From: Olleya namhaensis
GTDB taxonomy: Bacteria; Bacteroidota; Bacteroidia; Flavobacteriales; Flavobacteriaceae
Reading direction: 5' to 3'
Assembly (NCBI RefSeq): GCF_900114005.1
Contig: NZ_FORM01000002.1
Coordinates: forward strand, 124,001 to 188,000
Length of the DNA: 64,000 nt
Shown here: piece by piece, positions 49,013-59,665 of the stretch
How the letters are laid out: the number at the start of each line of letters is the position of its first letter
How positions within the stretch are numbered: position 1 is the stretch's first letter
Notes under the pieces: model-generated
What the model was told of the DNA's origin: nothing
Database searches by the model: none
The model's input: the letters and a program-made list of their open reading frames with translations, nothing else
Translations under genes and position numbers: made by a program

Positions 49013-51571
49013 TTACTTCTTTTTTGCTGTAGTTTTTTTCTTTGCTGCCGGCTTCTTGGTAGCCGTCTTTTTCGTTGCTGCCTTCTTTTTAGCTGGTGCT
49101 TTCTTCTTTGCAGCTGCTTTCTTTTTAGGTGCTTTCTTTTCTATAATATCTTGTACTTCTTCCAAAGTTAAAGCTGCTGCATCAACTGTCTTAGCCAATT
49201 CTATCTTAACTTTTCCTTTTAGGATATTATGTCTTCCCCAACGTGCTTTTTCAACACGGATTCCTTCTTCTTCCCAATTATGGACAACCTTATCTATTTC
49301 TTTTTGAATTTTAGCATCTACTAACTCTTCAATCTCTTCATTAGTTAAAGTATCCCAATCGTATTTTTTATTAACGTTGATAAACAAACCGTTCCATTTA
49401 ATAAATGGTCCAAAACGCCCTTTTCCTTTAGTTACACCATGATCTTTGTAATGGTATACTGGCGCGTCTGCAATTTCTTTTTCTTTAATCAACTCAATAG
49501 CATCTTTAAGCTCGATACTTATTGGATCTTGACCCGGAGCTAAAGACACAAACTTTTTACCATATTTTACATAAGGTCCAAAACGCCCATTATTCACCTC
49601 AATATCTTCATCTTCATACTGACCTAAAGTTCTAGGTAGTTTAAATAAATCCATTGCTTCTTCATAGGTAATACTACCTAATTGCTGATCAGGACTTAAA
49701 CTTGCAAATGTTGGTTTTTCTTCATCATCTACCGTTCCCATCTGTACCATAGGACCAAATTTACCAAGACGCACACTAACTTGCTTTCCTGTTTTTGGAT
49801 CTTTACCTAAAATACGCTCACCAGATTCTCTATCTGCATTTTCCTGAACATCTACAACTACTGGATGAAACTTCTTATAGAATGTTTTCATCATTTTTTT
49901 CCAGTCCTCTTTACCTTCGGCAATATCATCAAACTGACTTTCTACCTTTGCGGTAAAATTATAATCTAAAATACTTTCAAAATGGTTAACTAAAAAATCA
50001 GTAACAATCATACCAATATCTGTTGGCACTAACTTACCTTTATCTGAACCTACTTTTTCCGAAAGCATGTTATCCTTTACTGTTCCTTCTTCTAATACTA
50101 ATTGTGTATACTCGCGCTCCACACCATCTATAGCACCTTTTTCTACATAATTCCTATTTTGAATTGTCGAAATTGTTGGTGCATAAGTAGACGGACGTCC
50201 AATACCTAACTCTTCTAGTTTCTTTACTAAAGAAGCTTCCGTGTATCTGTAAGGCGCACGACTGTAACGCTCAGTTGCTGTAATATATTTATTTAGTAAG
50301 GTCTCATTAGTCTTCATTGCAGGAAGCATTCCTTCTTGCTCTAGATCTTCATCATCTGTCCCTTCTAAATAAACTTTTAAAAATCCATCAAATTTAATAA
50401 CCTCTCCATTTGCTGTAAACGTTTGGTTATGCGTGTTTGCTTCAATTTTCACGTTTGTACGCTCTAATTGTGCTTCACTCATTTGCGATGCGATGGCGCG
50501 TTTCCAAATTAAATCATATAAACGTGCTTGATCGTAATCTATATCAACACTGTGTGTTTTAAAGTCTGTTGGTCTAATCGCTTCGTGAGCCTCTTGCGCC
50601 CCTTTAGACTTTCCTTTAAAATTACGCTCCTTACTATATTCTTTACCGTAGGCTGCTACAATTTCTTTCTCTGCTCCTTTTCTAGCTTCATCAGATAAAT
50701 TAACACTATCTGTTCTCATATAAGTAATCAAACCGGCTTCGTATAAACGTTGTGCCATGGTCATGGTTTTACTAACAGAAAAATATAATTTACGTGATGC
50801 TTCTTGTTGTAATGTTGACGTAGTAAATGGTGCTGCAGGAGATTTTTTAGCTGGCTTTTTAGTTAAGTCTGCTACCTTAAAATCTGCGCTTGCGTTACTT
50901 TCTAAGAAATCTAATGCTTCTTTTTTAGTCGAAAATGTTTTTGGTAATTTAGCTTTAAAAGACTGCCCTGCTGCATTTGAAAATTCAGCATCCACTCTAT
51001 AAGATGCTTCTGGCGTAAAATTTTGAATGTCGCGTTCACGCTCTACAATTAATCTAACAGATACTGATTGTACACGACCTGCAGACAAACCTCCTTTTAC
51101 TTTACGCCATAATACCGGAGACAACTCATAACCTACAATTCTATCTAATACACGACGGGCTTGTTGTGCATCTACTAAATCGTAATCAATTTGTCTTGGG
51201 TTTTCAACTGCTTTCTGGATTGCAGCTTTAGTAATCTCATGAAAAACAATACGTTTTGTTTTATCTTTATCCAAGTCTAGAGATTCTGCTAAATGCCATG
51301 CAATAGCCTCTCCTTCCCTATCTTCATCACTTGCTAACCAAACCATTTCGGCTTTCTTAGCAAGTTGTTTTAATTTTTTTACTAGTGCTTTTTTATCTGA
51401 AGAGACTTCATATTTTGGATCAAAATCTCCTTCTACATCTACTCCTAATTCTTTAGATGGTAAGTCAGAAATATGCCCAAAACTGGATTCGACTTTAAAG
51501 TCTTTTCCTAAAAATTTTTCAATTGTTTTTGCTTTTGCAGGTGACTCAACTATTACTAAATTCTTCGCCAT
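49013..51571 (-). CDS. topA: DNA topoisomerase I
   Basis: 852 residues from MAKNLVIVESPAKAKTIEKF; a longer frame to 51604 begins upstream of the predicted +1 (about 51586) and is rejected. Toprim domain with VESPAKA and LASDEDREGEAIAWHL; active-site region GLITYMRTDSVNLS with the catalytic Tyr; C-terminal Topo_C_Rpt repeats (about 570-780) in place of zinc fingers; a final Lys/Ala-rich tail (about 800-852, AAKKKAPAKKK type) like a histone H1 tail that probably binds DNA. It relaxes negative supercoils. Perfect promoter at 51591-51598. Confidence 0.96.
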   Translation of the reverse strand: MAKNLVIVESPAKAKTIEKFLGKDFKVESSFGHISDLPSKELGVDVEGDFDPKYEVSSDKKALVKKLKQLAKKAEMVWLASDEDREGEAIAWHLAESLDLDKDKTKRIVFHEITKAAIQKAVENPRQIDYDLVDAQQARRVLDRIVGYELSPVLWRKVKGGLSAGRVQSVSVRLIVERERDIQNFTPEASYRVDAEFSNAAGQSFKAKLPKTFSTKKEALDFLESNASADFKVADLTKKPAKKSPAAPFTTSTLQQEASRKLYFSVSKTMTMAQRLYEAGLITYMRTDSVNLSDEARKGAEKEIVAAYGKEYSKERNFKGKSKGAQEAHEAIRPTDFKTHSVDIDYDQARLYDLIWKRAIASQMSEAQLERTNVKIEANTHNQTFTANGEVIKFDGFLKVYLEGTDDEDLEQEGMLPAMKTNETLLNKYITATERYSRAPYRYTEASLVKKLEELGIGRPSTYAPTISTIQNRNYVEKGAIDGVEREYTQLVLEEGTVKDNMLSEKVGSDKGKLVPTDIGMIVTDFLVNHFESILDYNFTAKVESQFDDIAEGKEDWKKMMKTFYKKFHPVVVDVQENADRESGERILGKDPKTGKQVSVRLGKFGPMVQMGTVDDEEKPTFASLSPDQQLGSITYEEAMDLFKLPRTLGQYEDEDIEVNNGRFGPYVKYGKKFVSLAPGQDPISIELKDAIELIKEKEIADAPVYHYKDHGVTKGKGRFGPFIKWNGLFINVNKKYDWDTLTNEEIEELVDAKIQKEIDKVVHNWEEEGIRVEKARWGRHNILKGKVKIELAKTVDAAALTLEEVQDIIEKKAPKKKAAAKKKAPAKKKAATKKTATKKPAAKKKTTAKKK

Positions 51572-51590
51572 TCTTCGATTTTTATGAGTG

Positions 51591-51598
51591 CAAAGGTA
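51591..51598 (-). promoter_or_regulatory. topA promoter, -7 element
   Basis: TACCTTTG on the minus strand, perfect TANNTTTG; +1 about 51586, which leaves a 15-nt leader. Confidence 0.6.
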
Positions 51599-51683
51599 TA
51601 TCAAAAAAAATTTATCATCCTAATTTAATAAGTATTAGCTAAAATTTTAGGTCTGTCAGATTGTCATAATTTTAAAATAATCC

Positions 51684-51691
51684 TATCTTTG
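51684..51691 (+). promoter_or_regulatory. miaB operon promoter, -7 element
   Basis: Perfect TATCTTTG; +1 about 51696. Drives the operon running from miaB to secG. Confidence 0.6.
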
Positions 51692-51726
51692 CGTGCTTAT
51701 TGGAGATGAGTGATTTCAATATATTT

Positions 51727-53175
51727 ATGGAAAAGACAATAGACGAAAACAAACAAGGCGAAACATTAGTAATAGCTAAAAACGAAGAAAACACAAAAAA
51801 GCTTTTTATTGAAAGTTATGGTTGTGCAATGAATTTTAGTGATAGCGAAATAGTAGCCTCTATACTGCAAAACGAAGGTTATAATACAACACAAAATCTA
51901 GAAGAAGCAGACTTAGTACTAGTTAATACTTGCTCTATTAGAGACAAGGCAGAAGTAACTGTACGTAAACGCTTAGAAAAATATAATGCTGTAAAAAGAG
52001 ATATCAACCCTAACATGAAGGTTGGTGTTTTAGGGTGTATGGCAGAACGTTTAAAAAGTAAATTTTTAGAAGAAGAAAAAATTGTAGACTTAGTTGTTGG
52101 ACCTGATGCATATAAGGACTTACCTAATTTAATTGCAGAAGTTGAAGACGGACACGATGCAATAAACGTGGTACTATCCAAAGAAGAAACTTATGGAGAC
52201 ATCAGCCCTGTCCGTTTAAACACCAATGGTGTTACTGCCTTGGTATCTATAACTAGAGGTTGTGATAATATGTGCACGTTTTGCGTAGTTCCTTTTACAA
52301 GAGGAAGAGAACGTAGTCGTGATCCACAAAGTATTATAGAAGAAATTAATGATCTTTGGAGTAAAGGCTATAAAGAAATAACACTTTTAGGTCAAAATGT
52401 AGACAGCTACCTTTGGTATGGTGGTGGCATGAAAAAAGATTTTGACAAAGCTTCTGATCTAGAAAAAGCTACAGCAACAGACTTCTCTAAACTTTTAGAG
52501 CTATGTGCTACTGCACAACCAAAGATGAGAATCCGTTTTAGCACATCTAATCCGCAAGACATGCATCTTGAGGTGATAAAAATGATGGCAAAATATGATA
52601 ATATTTGTAATCACATACATTTACCTGTACAAAGTGGAAGTGATCGTATTTTAAAAGCAATGAATCGTCTGCACACAAGACAAGAATATTTTACGTTAAT
52701 TGATAATATCAAAAAAATAATTCCGAATTGTGTTATAAGTCATGATATGATAACTGGTTTTCCAACAGAAACTGAAGAAGACCACCAAGATACATTAAGC
52801 CTAATGGAGTATGTAAAATATAATTTTGGCTATATGTTTACGTATTCTGAAAGACCAGGAACCTTAGCAGAACGTAAATTTGAAGATGATGTTCCTGAAA
52901 AAACTAAGAGTAGACGTCTTAGCGAAATTATAGCACTACAACTTAAGCATAGCGAGTTTAGAACTAAACAGTTTATAAATACAACCGTTGAAGTGTTAGT
53001 AGAAAAAGAATCTAAAAAATCTAACCAAGAATGGTCTGGACGCACACAACAGAACATTGTTGCTGTTTTTCCTAAAGGCGAGTATAAAATTGGAGATTTT
53101 GTAAACGTAACTGTAACAGATTGCACAAAAGCAACACTAATAGGTGAAGCTATTGGAAAATCAAATAATAATTAA
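51727..53175 (+). CDS. miaB: tRNA 2-methylthio-N6-isopentenyladenosine37 methylthiotransferase MiaB
   Basis: 482 residues from MEKTIDENKQGETLV; Met codons at 51700 and 51706 are also in frame but are 4-10 nt from the predicted transcription start. UPF0004 domain with FIESYGCAMNFSDSE and VNTCSIRDKAE and GCMAERL (three Cys for the second [4Fe-4S] cluster). The radical-SAM core has CxxxCxxC in GCDNMCTFCVV, and a TRAM domain closes the C-terminus. MiaB adds the 2-methylthio group to i6A37 in tRNAs. First gene of a six-gene operon. Confidence 0.95.
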   Translation: MEKTIDENKQGETLVIAKNEENTKKLFIESYGCAMNFSDSEIVASILQNEGYNTTQNLEEADLVLVNTCSIRDKAEVTVRKRLEKYNAVKRDINPNMKVGVLGCMAERLKSKFLEEEKIVDLVVGPDAYKDLPNLIAEVEDGHDAINVVLSKEETYGDISPVRLNTNGVTALVSITRGCDNMCTFCVVPFTRGRERSRDPQSIIEEINDLWSKGYKEITLLGQNVDSYLWYGGGMKKDFDKASDLEKATATDFSKLLELCATAQPKMRIRFSTSNPQDMHLEVIKMMAKYDNICNHIHLPVQSGSDRILKAMNRLHTRQEYFTLIDNIKKIIPNCVISHDMITGFPTETEEDHQDTLSLMEYVKYNFGYMFTYSERPGTLAERKFEDDVPEKTKSRRLSEIIALQLKHSEFRTKQFINTTVEVLVEKESKKSNQEWSGRTQQNIVAVFPKGEYKIGDFVNVTVTDCTKATLIGEAIGKSNNN

Positions 53176-53180
53176 GAATC

Positions 53181-54101
53181 ATGAAAAAAGTATTAGTTTT
53201 ATTATTATCGTTAAGCCTATTCACAGCTTGTAATGACGAGCCTGTTGAAGGCTACTTCGCTGCTCTTGATAGCGATGAAGGTACAATTCCTGGAAACACT
53301 TCGGACGAGCTAAAATTAGCAAGCTACACCTATGATGTTGAGACAGAAGCTCCGTTTATCGGGCCACTTATTCTTAACTCAGACTTTAATTTTAATGATG
53401 ACAATAAGGTAAACACTTTAAATGTCGAAACTATTGCATTTGGCTTTCCTTTTACTACTACTGGAACTGTAATAAGAGATACAGATGGTAAAATTACAGC
53501 AATACAGACTTTTGACGGTAGCGCATTAGTAAGTCAAACAGACATCTTTTACTCTGCAGGCAATACAATTTCTCAAATAACACATGACGATTTTGATGAT
53601 AACGCAGAGGATTACACCTTTAATTTTACAACATTAAATAATCAAATTACAAAAACAGAACCTGGCAACCCTGTCACTACTGTATATACTGCGGATGGAT
53701 CTGGTAAATTAATAGACAAATCTTCTTTTGAAGCTGGAGAACTTATTCAATCAGAAATATTAACTTATGATGCTAATGACAATTGTATTTCTGTAGTTTC
53801 AACTGGAGAATTCAACAATACAACAACATACGGATTTGATAGTTTTTCAAACCCATTAAAAGATGGATTCAGCGATCAGTACTGGTTATCAATTCTAGAC
53901 GATGATTACGAAGACGAAGCTGGGCCAGCAATAGTTCAATTTCATGGTAGTAACAACTGGAACTCTGTATCATCAGAAGGTACAACCGTAACTTTAATGA
54001 TTAATTACGATAGCACTAACAGAATTACATCTAGAAGTGGTGTATTTTCTTTAAGTGGTATTGAAATAGTACAAGAAGAAGCCTTTAATTACGTTAACTA
54101 A
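53181..54101 (+). CDS. Lipoprotein of unknown function
   Basis: 306 residues with a lipoprotein signal (LSLSLFTAC, Cys about residue 17). The mature part is acidic and beta-rich with repeated hairpin units (NKVNTLNVETIAFGF; GKITAIQTFDGSALVSQTD; NDNCISVVSTGEFNNTTTYG; NRITSRSGVFSL), reminiscent of YD/RHS-like beta repeats. No named family recognised. 5 bp after miaB and 17 bp before the sigma-54 activator gene, so it is in the same operon. Confidence 0.75.
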   Translation: MKKVLVLLLSLSLFTACNDEPVEGYFAALDSDEGTIPGNTSDELKLASYTYDVETEAPFIGPLILNSDFNFNDDNKVNTLNVETIAFGFPFTTTGTVIRDTDGKITAIQTFDGSALVSQTDIFYSAGNTISQITHDDFDDNAEDYTFNFTTLNNQITKTEPGNPVTTVYTADGSGKLIDKSSFEAGELIQSEILTYDANDNCISVVSTGEFNNTTTYGFDSFSNPLKDGFSDQYWLSILDDDYEDEAGPAIVQFHGSNNWNSVSSEGTTVTLMINYDSTNRITSRSGVFSLSGIEIVQEEAFNYVN

Positions 54102-54118
54102 ACACTTTCTGAGTTTAC

Positions 54119-55390
54119 ATGGAATCAATACAATCTATAAAACAACGTTTCGGAATTATAGGAAACAGTCCAACTTTAAATCGCTCTATTGAAAAAGCGA
54201 TGCAAGTTGCGCCAACAGACATCTCTGTTTTAGTAACCGGAGAAAGTGGTGTTGGAAAGGAGAGTATTCCAAAAATAATCCATCAACTCTCTCACAGAAA
54301 ACATGGTAAATATATTGCTGTAAACTGTGGTGCAATACCAGAAGGAACTATTGACAGTGAGCTTTTTGGCCATGAAAAAGGAGCCTTTACTGGTGCAACA
54401 GCAACTAGAAATGGTTATTTTGAAGTAGCCGATGGTGGAACTATTTTTTTAGATGAAGTTGGAGAACTGCCCTTAACTACGCAAGTACGTTTACTAAGAG
54501 TTTTAGAAAATGGCGAATTTATTAAGGTTGGATCTAGTAAAGTACAAAAAACAAATGTGCGTATTGTTGCAGCTACAAACGTGCACATGTTTGACGCTAT
54601 TAAAAAAGAAAAATTTAGAGAAGACCTATTTTACCGATTAAGCACGGTTGACATTAACCTACCGCCTTTAAGAGAGCGTCAAGAAGACATCCATATATTA
54701 TTCAGAAAATTTGCTAGTGACTTTGCATTAAAGTACAAAATGCCTACTATAAAATTAACTGATGACGCTGTACAATTATTAATAAAATATCGCTGGAGCG
54801 GAAATATTAGACAGCTTCGTAACGTTGCAGAACAGGTTTCGGTATTAGAACAAAACAGAACCATTAGCGCAAGCACACTTCATAGTTATTTGCCTGTTGG
54901 TAGTAATTTACCTGCTGTAATTAACACTACCAAATCAGAAAGCGATTTTGGAAGTGAACGTGAGATTTTATACAAAGTATTATTTGACATGAAAGCTGAT
55001 TTAAACGATCTAAAAAAGCTAACCATGGAATTAATGAAAACTGGTAACGCTAAAGAAGTACAGAAAGAAAACGAAGGTTTAATTCAGAAAATCTATGGTG
55101 AGAACGATAGCGATACTGAGTTTGATGAGCATGTAGAAGACATGGAAGTGTTGTCAATATCTCAAAATGCAATGCAACCACCTAGCACAATAGAAACTGA
55201 GAATACACAAGATAAGTACCATTTTGCTGAAGAAATTGAGGAAGAAGAAACGCTATCGTTACATGACAAAGAGTTAGAATTAATCAAAAAATCTTTAGAG
55301 CGTCATAAAGGCAAAAGGAAGCTAGCTGCCGAAGAATTAGGAATTAGCGAACGTACACTTTATAGAAAAATTAAGCAATTTGATTTATAA
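54119..55390 (+). CDS. Sigma-54 activator (bacterial enhancer-binding protein)
   Basis: 423 residues. No N-terminal receiver or sensor domain: the AAA+ domain begins almost at once. Walker A GESGVGKE at 41-48, the sigma-54 contact loop GAFTGA at 88-93, Walker B FLDEVGE at 110-116, RIVAATN at 148-154, FREDLFYRL at 166-174. A low-complexity acidic linker (about 260-385) precedes a C-terminal Fis-type HTH (385-423, KRKLAAEELGISERTLYRKI). The missing regulatory domain suggests constitutive or partner-controlled activity. The nearby groESL promoter has a sigma-54-type signature. Confidence 0.95.
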   Translation: MESIQSIKQRFGIIGNSPTLNRSIEKAMQVAPTDISVLVTGESGVGKESIPKIIHQLSHRKHGKYIAVNCGAIPEGTIDSELFGHEKGAFTGATATRNGYFEVADGGTIFLDEVGELPLTTQVRLLRVLENGEFIKVGSSKVQKTNVRIVAATNVHMFDAIKKEKFREDLFYRLSTVDINLPPLRERQEDIHILFRKFASDFALKYKMPTIKLTDDAVQLLIKYRWSGNIRQLRNVAEQVSVLEQNRTISASTLHSYLPVGSNLPAVINTTKSESDFGSEREILYKVLFDMKADLNDLKKLTMELMKTGNAKEVQKENEGLIQKIYGENDSDTEFDEHVEDMEVLSISQNAMQPPSTIETENTQDKYHFAEEIEEEETLSLHDKELELIKKSLERHKGKRKLAAEELGISERTLYRKIKQFDL

Positions 55391-55421
55391 TATCACGTTG
55401 TAATTCTAAACAAAAACTAAA

Positions 55422-55925
55422 ATGAAACAGTTTAAATATATATTATTACTATTAATATCATTTACCATATTTGGTTGTGGCGCGTATTCTTTTACTGGAG
55501 CAGATATTGGTACCGCAAAAACATTTCAAGTTAATTATTTTAAAAACACAGCCAATTTAATAGATCCAGGATTGGACCTAGACTTTACAAGAGCATTACA
55601 AGATTTAATACAAGATCAAACCAGTCTAAGTCTAGTTAATTCTAGTGCCGATTTAGTTTATGAAGGTGATATTACAAATTACAGAATCTCTCCTACTACT
55701 GCTACCGCTAATAGTACAGCTGCTCAAAACCGCTTAACCATAGGTGTAAAAGTAAGATTTTACAATAAAAAGGATAGTGAAAAGGATTTTGAAAAATCTT
55801 TTTCATTCTTTTATGATTATACAGGAAGCGAATTATTATCTGGTACAACAAAAACATTGGCTTACGAAGAGATCTTTGAACGTTTGACACAAGATATTTT
55901 TAACGCATCACTTGCAAACTGGTAA
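55422..55925 (+). CDS. lptE: LptE-family lipoprotein (LPS assembly)
   Basis: 167 residues with lipobox (SFTIFGC, Cys about residue 19). The body GAYSFTGADIGTAKTFQVNYF, QDLIQDQTSLSLVNSSADLVYEG, and a C-terminal EEIFERLTQDIFNASLANW match Bacteroidota LptE, the lipoprotein plug of the LptD outer-membrane LPS translocon. 5 bp before the next gene and 31 bp after the sigma-54 activator; this synteny is common in flavobacteria. Confidence 0.88.
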   Translation: MKQFKYILLLLISFTIFGCGAYSFTGADIGTAKTFQVNYFKNTANLIDPGLDLDFTRALQDLIQDQTSLSLVNSSADLVYEGDITNYRISPTTATANSTAAQNRLTIGVKVRFYNKKDSEKDFEKSFSFFYDYTGSELLSGTTKTLAYEEIFERLTQDIFNASLANW

Positions 55926-55930
55926 ACCTA

Positions 55931-56845
55931 ATGACTAGCCAAGAATTAACAAACGTATTACAACTACCACAAGTAGTAACTGCAGAGCAGACCGCTATGT
56001 TGGGTTCCATATTGGAAGAATTTCCTTATTTCCAATCAGCACGTGCCGTTTTTCTTAAAGGCTTAAAAAACAAAGAGAGTTTTAAATACAATCAAGCATT
56101 AAGAGTTACAGCTGCTTATACAGCAGACAGAAGTATATTGTTTGATTTTATTACAAGCGACACCTTTAATCAAAATGAAATTTCGGAGTATATTAAACAA
56201 AACGCTGACTATATTAATAGTTTAGATGTTTTTGTAGAAGATATTTCTGTAAATAACACAACATCTACAGACCCAACCTTAAAGCAGCAACTTGAGGAGA
56301 CTAGAAGTATACTTGATCCTGATTTATTTCAACCTAAAACAGAAACACAACCTGTCATTAGCTCAAATTTAATTAAAAATGAGACTACCAAAACAGAAAA
56401 TGATGCGTCCCTAAATTCAAGTAAAAAAGAAATTGAAGACTTTTTAAACATTGGAAAACCACTTCAATTTGAAAAAGACGAAACTCATAGTTTTAATGAA
56501 TGGTTGAATATTGCTAAATTCAAACCAATACAACGCGAACCAGAAGACCCTTTGAAGGAAGAAGCAAATTTAGAACGCGCTAAAAAGTTTGATTTAATAG
56601 ATCAGTTTATTATCAAAAACCCTAAGCTCGAAGCTAAAAAAGCAAAGGTGTCGACACACAACATTGCGCAAGCGCAGATGATACAGTCAGACGAATTAAT
56701 GACAGAAACATTGGCTCGTATTTATGTCGAACAAAAAAACTATAAAAAAGCGATTCAATCTTATAAAATTTTAAGTTTGAAATATCCAGAAAAAAGTGGT
56801 TTCTTTGCAGACCAAATTAAAGCAATAGAAAAATTACAAGAATAA
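55931..56845 (+). CDS. TPR-containing hypothetical protein
   Basis: 304 residues, hydrophilic, no signal peptide. The N-terminal half is helical (EEFPYFQSARAVFLKGLKN) with a disordered Thr/Glu/Asn-rich middle (about 120-190). The C-terminal half has a TPR-like pair (ETLARIYVEQKNYKKAIQSY, LSLKYPEKSGFF). It lies between lptE (5-bp gap) and secG (13-bp gap), so it may serve envelope assembly or protein export. No family name recognised. Confidence 0.78.
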   Translation: MTSQELTNVLQLPQVVTAEQTAMLGSILEEFPYFQSARAVFLKGLKNKESFKYNQALRVTAAYTADRSILFDFITSDTFNQNEISEYIKQNADYINSLDVFVEDISVNNTTSTDPTLKQQLEETRSILDPDLFQPKTETQPVISSNLIKNETTKTENDASLNSSKKEIEDFLNIGKPLQFEKDETHSFNEWLNIAKFKPIQREPEDPLKEEANLERAKKFDLIDQFIIKNPKLEAKKAKVSTHNIAQAQMIQSDELMTETLARIYVEQKNYKKAIQSYKILSLKYPEKSGFFADQIKAIEKLQE

Positions 56846-56858
56846 ATAACAAATTATA

Positions 56859-57209
56859 ATGAGCACATTTGCAATCTTTTTGATCTTAATAGTAATAGTA
56901 GCATTTCTACTAATAGTTGTAATTATGGTACAAAACCCAAAAGGTGGAGGTTTATCTTCTTCATTTGGTGGCGGTGGTACACAACAACTAGGTGGTGTTA
57001 AAAAAACAACAGACTTTTTAGATAAAAGTACTTGGACATTAGCTACTATCTTACTAGCATTAATATTAGCCTCTAGCTTAGGTATTGACAAAAATGGTCA
57101 ATCTGCAGAATCTAAAATTTTAGAAAGCGACAGTATTGATTTACCAACACCAACTGCTGCACCTGCAACAGATGATGCTGCTAAAGTAATAGATCCAGTT
57201 ACTGAGTAA
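56859..57209 (+). CDS. secG: Preprotein translocase subunit SecG
   Basis: 116 residues: first TM helix (FAIFLILIVIVAFLLIVVIM, about 3-22), the SecG motif VQNPKGGGLSSSFGG, then a second TM helix (about 50-70) and a short polar C-terminal tail rich in Pro/Ala that goes beyond the core. SecG aids SecYE translocation. Last gene of the miaB operon, followed by a strong terminator. Confidence 0.93.
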   Translation: MSTFAIFLILIVIVAFLLIVVIMVQNPKGGGLSSSFGGGGTQQLGGVKKTTDFLDKSTWTLATILLALILASSLGIDKNGQSAESKILESDSIDLPTPTAAPATDDAAKVIDPVTE

Positions 57210-57231
57210 TAAGCTATCACTAAAACATAAC

Positions 57232-57266
57232 AAAAAATGCCAACTTTATAAGTTGGCATTTTTTGT
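57232..57266 (+). terminator. Intrinsic terminator of the miaB-secG operon
   Basis: AAAATGCCAACTT / AAGTTGGCATTTT with a TATA loop and T-run. Confidence 0.92.
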
Positions 57267-57293
57267 TTCTGCAAGTTTGTCAGTTGTACTCTA

Positions 57294-57310
57294 TTGGCAC
57301 ATTTTTAGCT
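57294..57310 (+). promoter_or_regulatory. Sigma-54-like promoter of groESL
   Basis: TTGGCAC-ATTTT-TAGCT: GG at 57296-57297 and GC at 57308-57309 are separated by exactly 10 nt, as in the sigma-54 consensus TGGCAC-N5-TTGCW (one mismatch in the -12 box). +1 would be about 57321, 33 nt before the groES ATG. No CIRCE element was found. Confidence 0.55.
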
Positions 57311-57353
57311 TATTATTAAGCACTATAATTATAATTAATTAAACATATATATT

Positions 57354-57632
57354 ATGAGTAAATTAAACATTAAACCACTTGCAGATCGTGTGCTAGTAGA
57401 AGCACTACCTGCCGAAACACAAACAGCTTCTGGTTTATACATACCAGATACAGCACAAGAAAAGCAACATAAAGGAACAATCGTTGCAGTAGGTAACGGT
57501 AAAAAAGACGAACCTTTAACGGTAAAAGTTGGAGATACTGTACTTTACGGAAAGTATTCTGGGTCTGAAATCAAATTAGAAGGAAAAGAATACCTAATGA
57601 TGCGCGAAGAAGACATCTTGGCAATTATCTAG
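57354..57632 (+). CDS. groES: Co-chaperonin GroES
   Basis: 92 residues, standard length. [20 protein letters not shown] at the start, the mobile loop around 20-32 (ASGLYIPD), and [20 protein letters not shown]. Caps GroEL. 103 bp before groEL; the two form one operon with a terminator at about 59396. Confidence 0.97.
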   Translation: MSKLNIKPLADRVLVEALPAETQTASGLYIPDTAQEKQHKGTIVAVGNGKKDEPLTVKVGDTVLYGKYSGSEIKLEGKEYLMMREEDILAII

Positions 57633-57708
57633 TCTGAAATTTCAAAAACTAAAAACTAATTTAAATATTTTAATTGATCTTCAATGGGCAACCATAAGTT
57701 AGAAATAA

Positions 57709-59370
<1,662 letters not shown>

Positions 59371-59393
59371 TAAAAACATCATCTATAAATACA

Positions 59394-59429
59394 ATAAAAA
59401 GGCCTCAACATTAGTTGAGGCCTTTTTAT
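59394..59429 (+). terminator. Intrinsic terminator of groESL
   Basis: GGCCTCAAC / GTTGAGGCC with an ATTA loop, A-run before and T-run after. Confidence 0.93.
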
Positions 59430-59583
59430 TTGGATTCTGATTTATATGACTTAAAACTATTTTATAGTAACGAGATTCAAATTACCATGAATATGATATT
59501 AATTACTGATATCAATTAGAAAGTTACTATTATTACATACAACTCGAATAAACTAGTCTTCAAATTGTAATTAGCTTACTTTT

Positions 59584-59604
59584 AGATATTAGATATTAGA
59601 TATA
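59584..59604. repeat. Tandem heptamer repeat
   Basis: Three head-to-tail copies of an AGATATT-type heptamer in the gap between the two terminators (59430-59615). The rest of this gap shows no gene. Confidence 0.6.
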
Positions 59605-59612
59605 TTACCATA

Positions 59613-59650
59613 AAAAAAAGCCTCAACATAAAATATGTTGAGGCTTTTAT
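59613..59650 (-). terminator. Terminator of the T9SS-secreted protein gene
   Basis: On the minus strand AGCCTCAACATA / TATGTTGAGGCT with an AAA-type loop, followed by a T-run. Its stem core (GCCTCAAC) is the same as that of the groESL terminator. Confidence 0.88.
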
Positions 59651-59665
59651 AATCTTTTACTCTAT

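Noticed and set aside
57270-57353. CIRCE element before groES
   Set aside because: No inverted TTAGCACTC/GAGTGCTAA repeat; only an isolated AGCAC appears.
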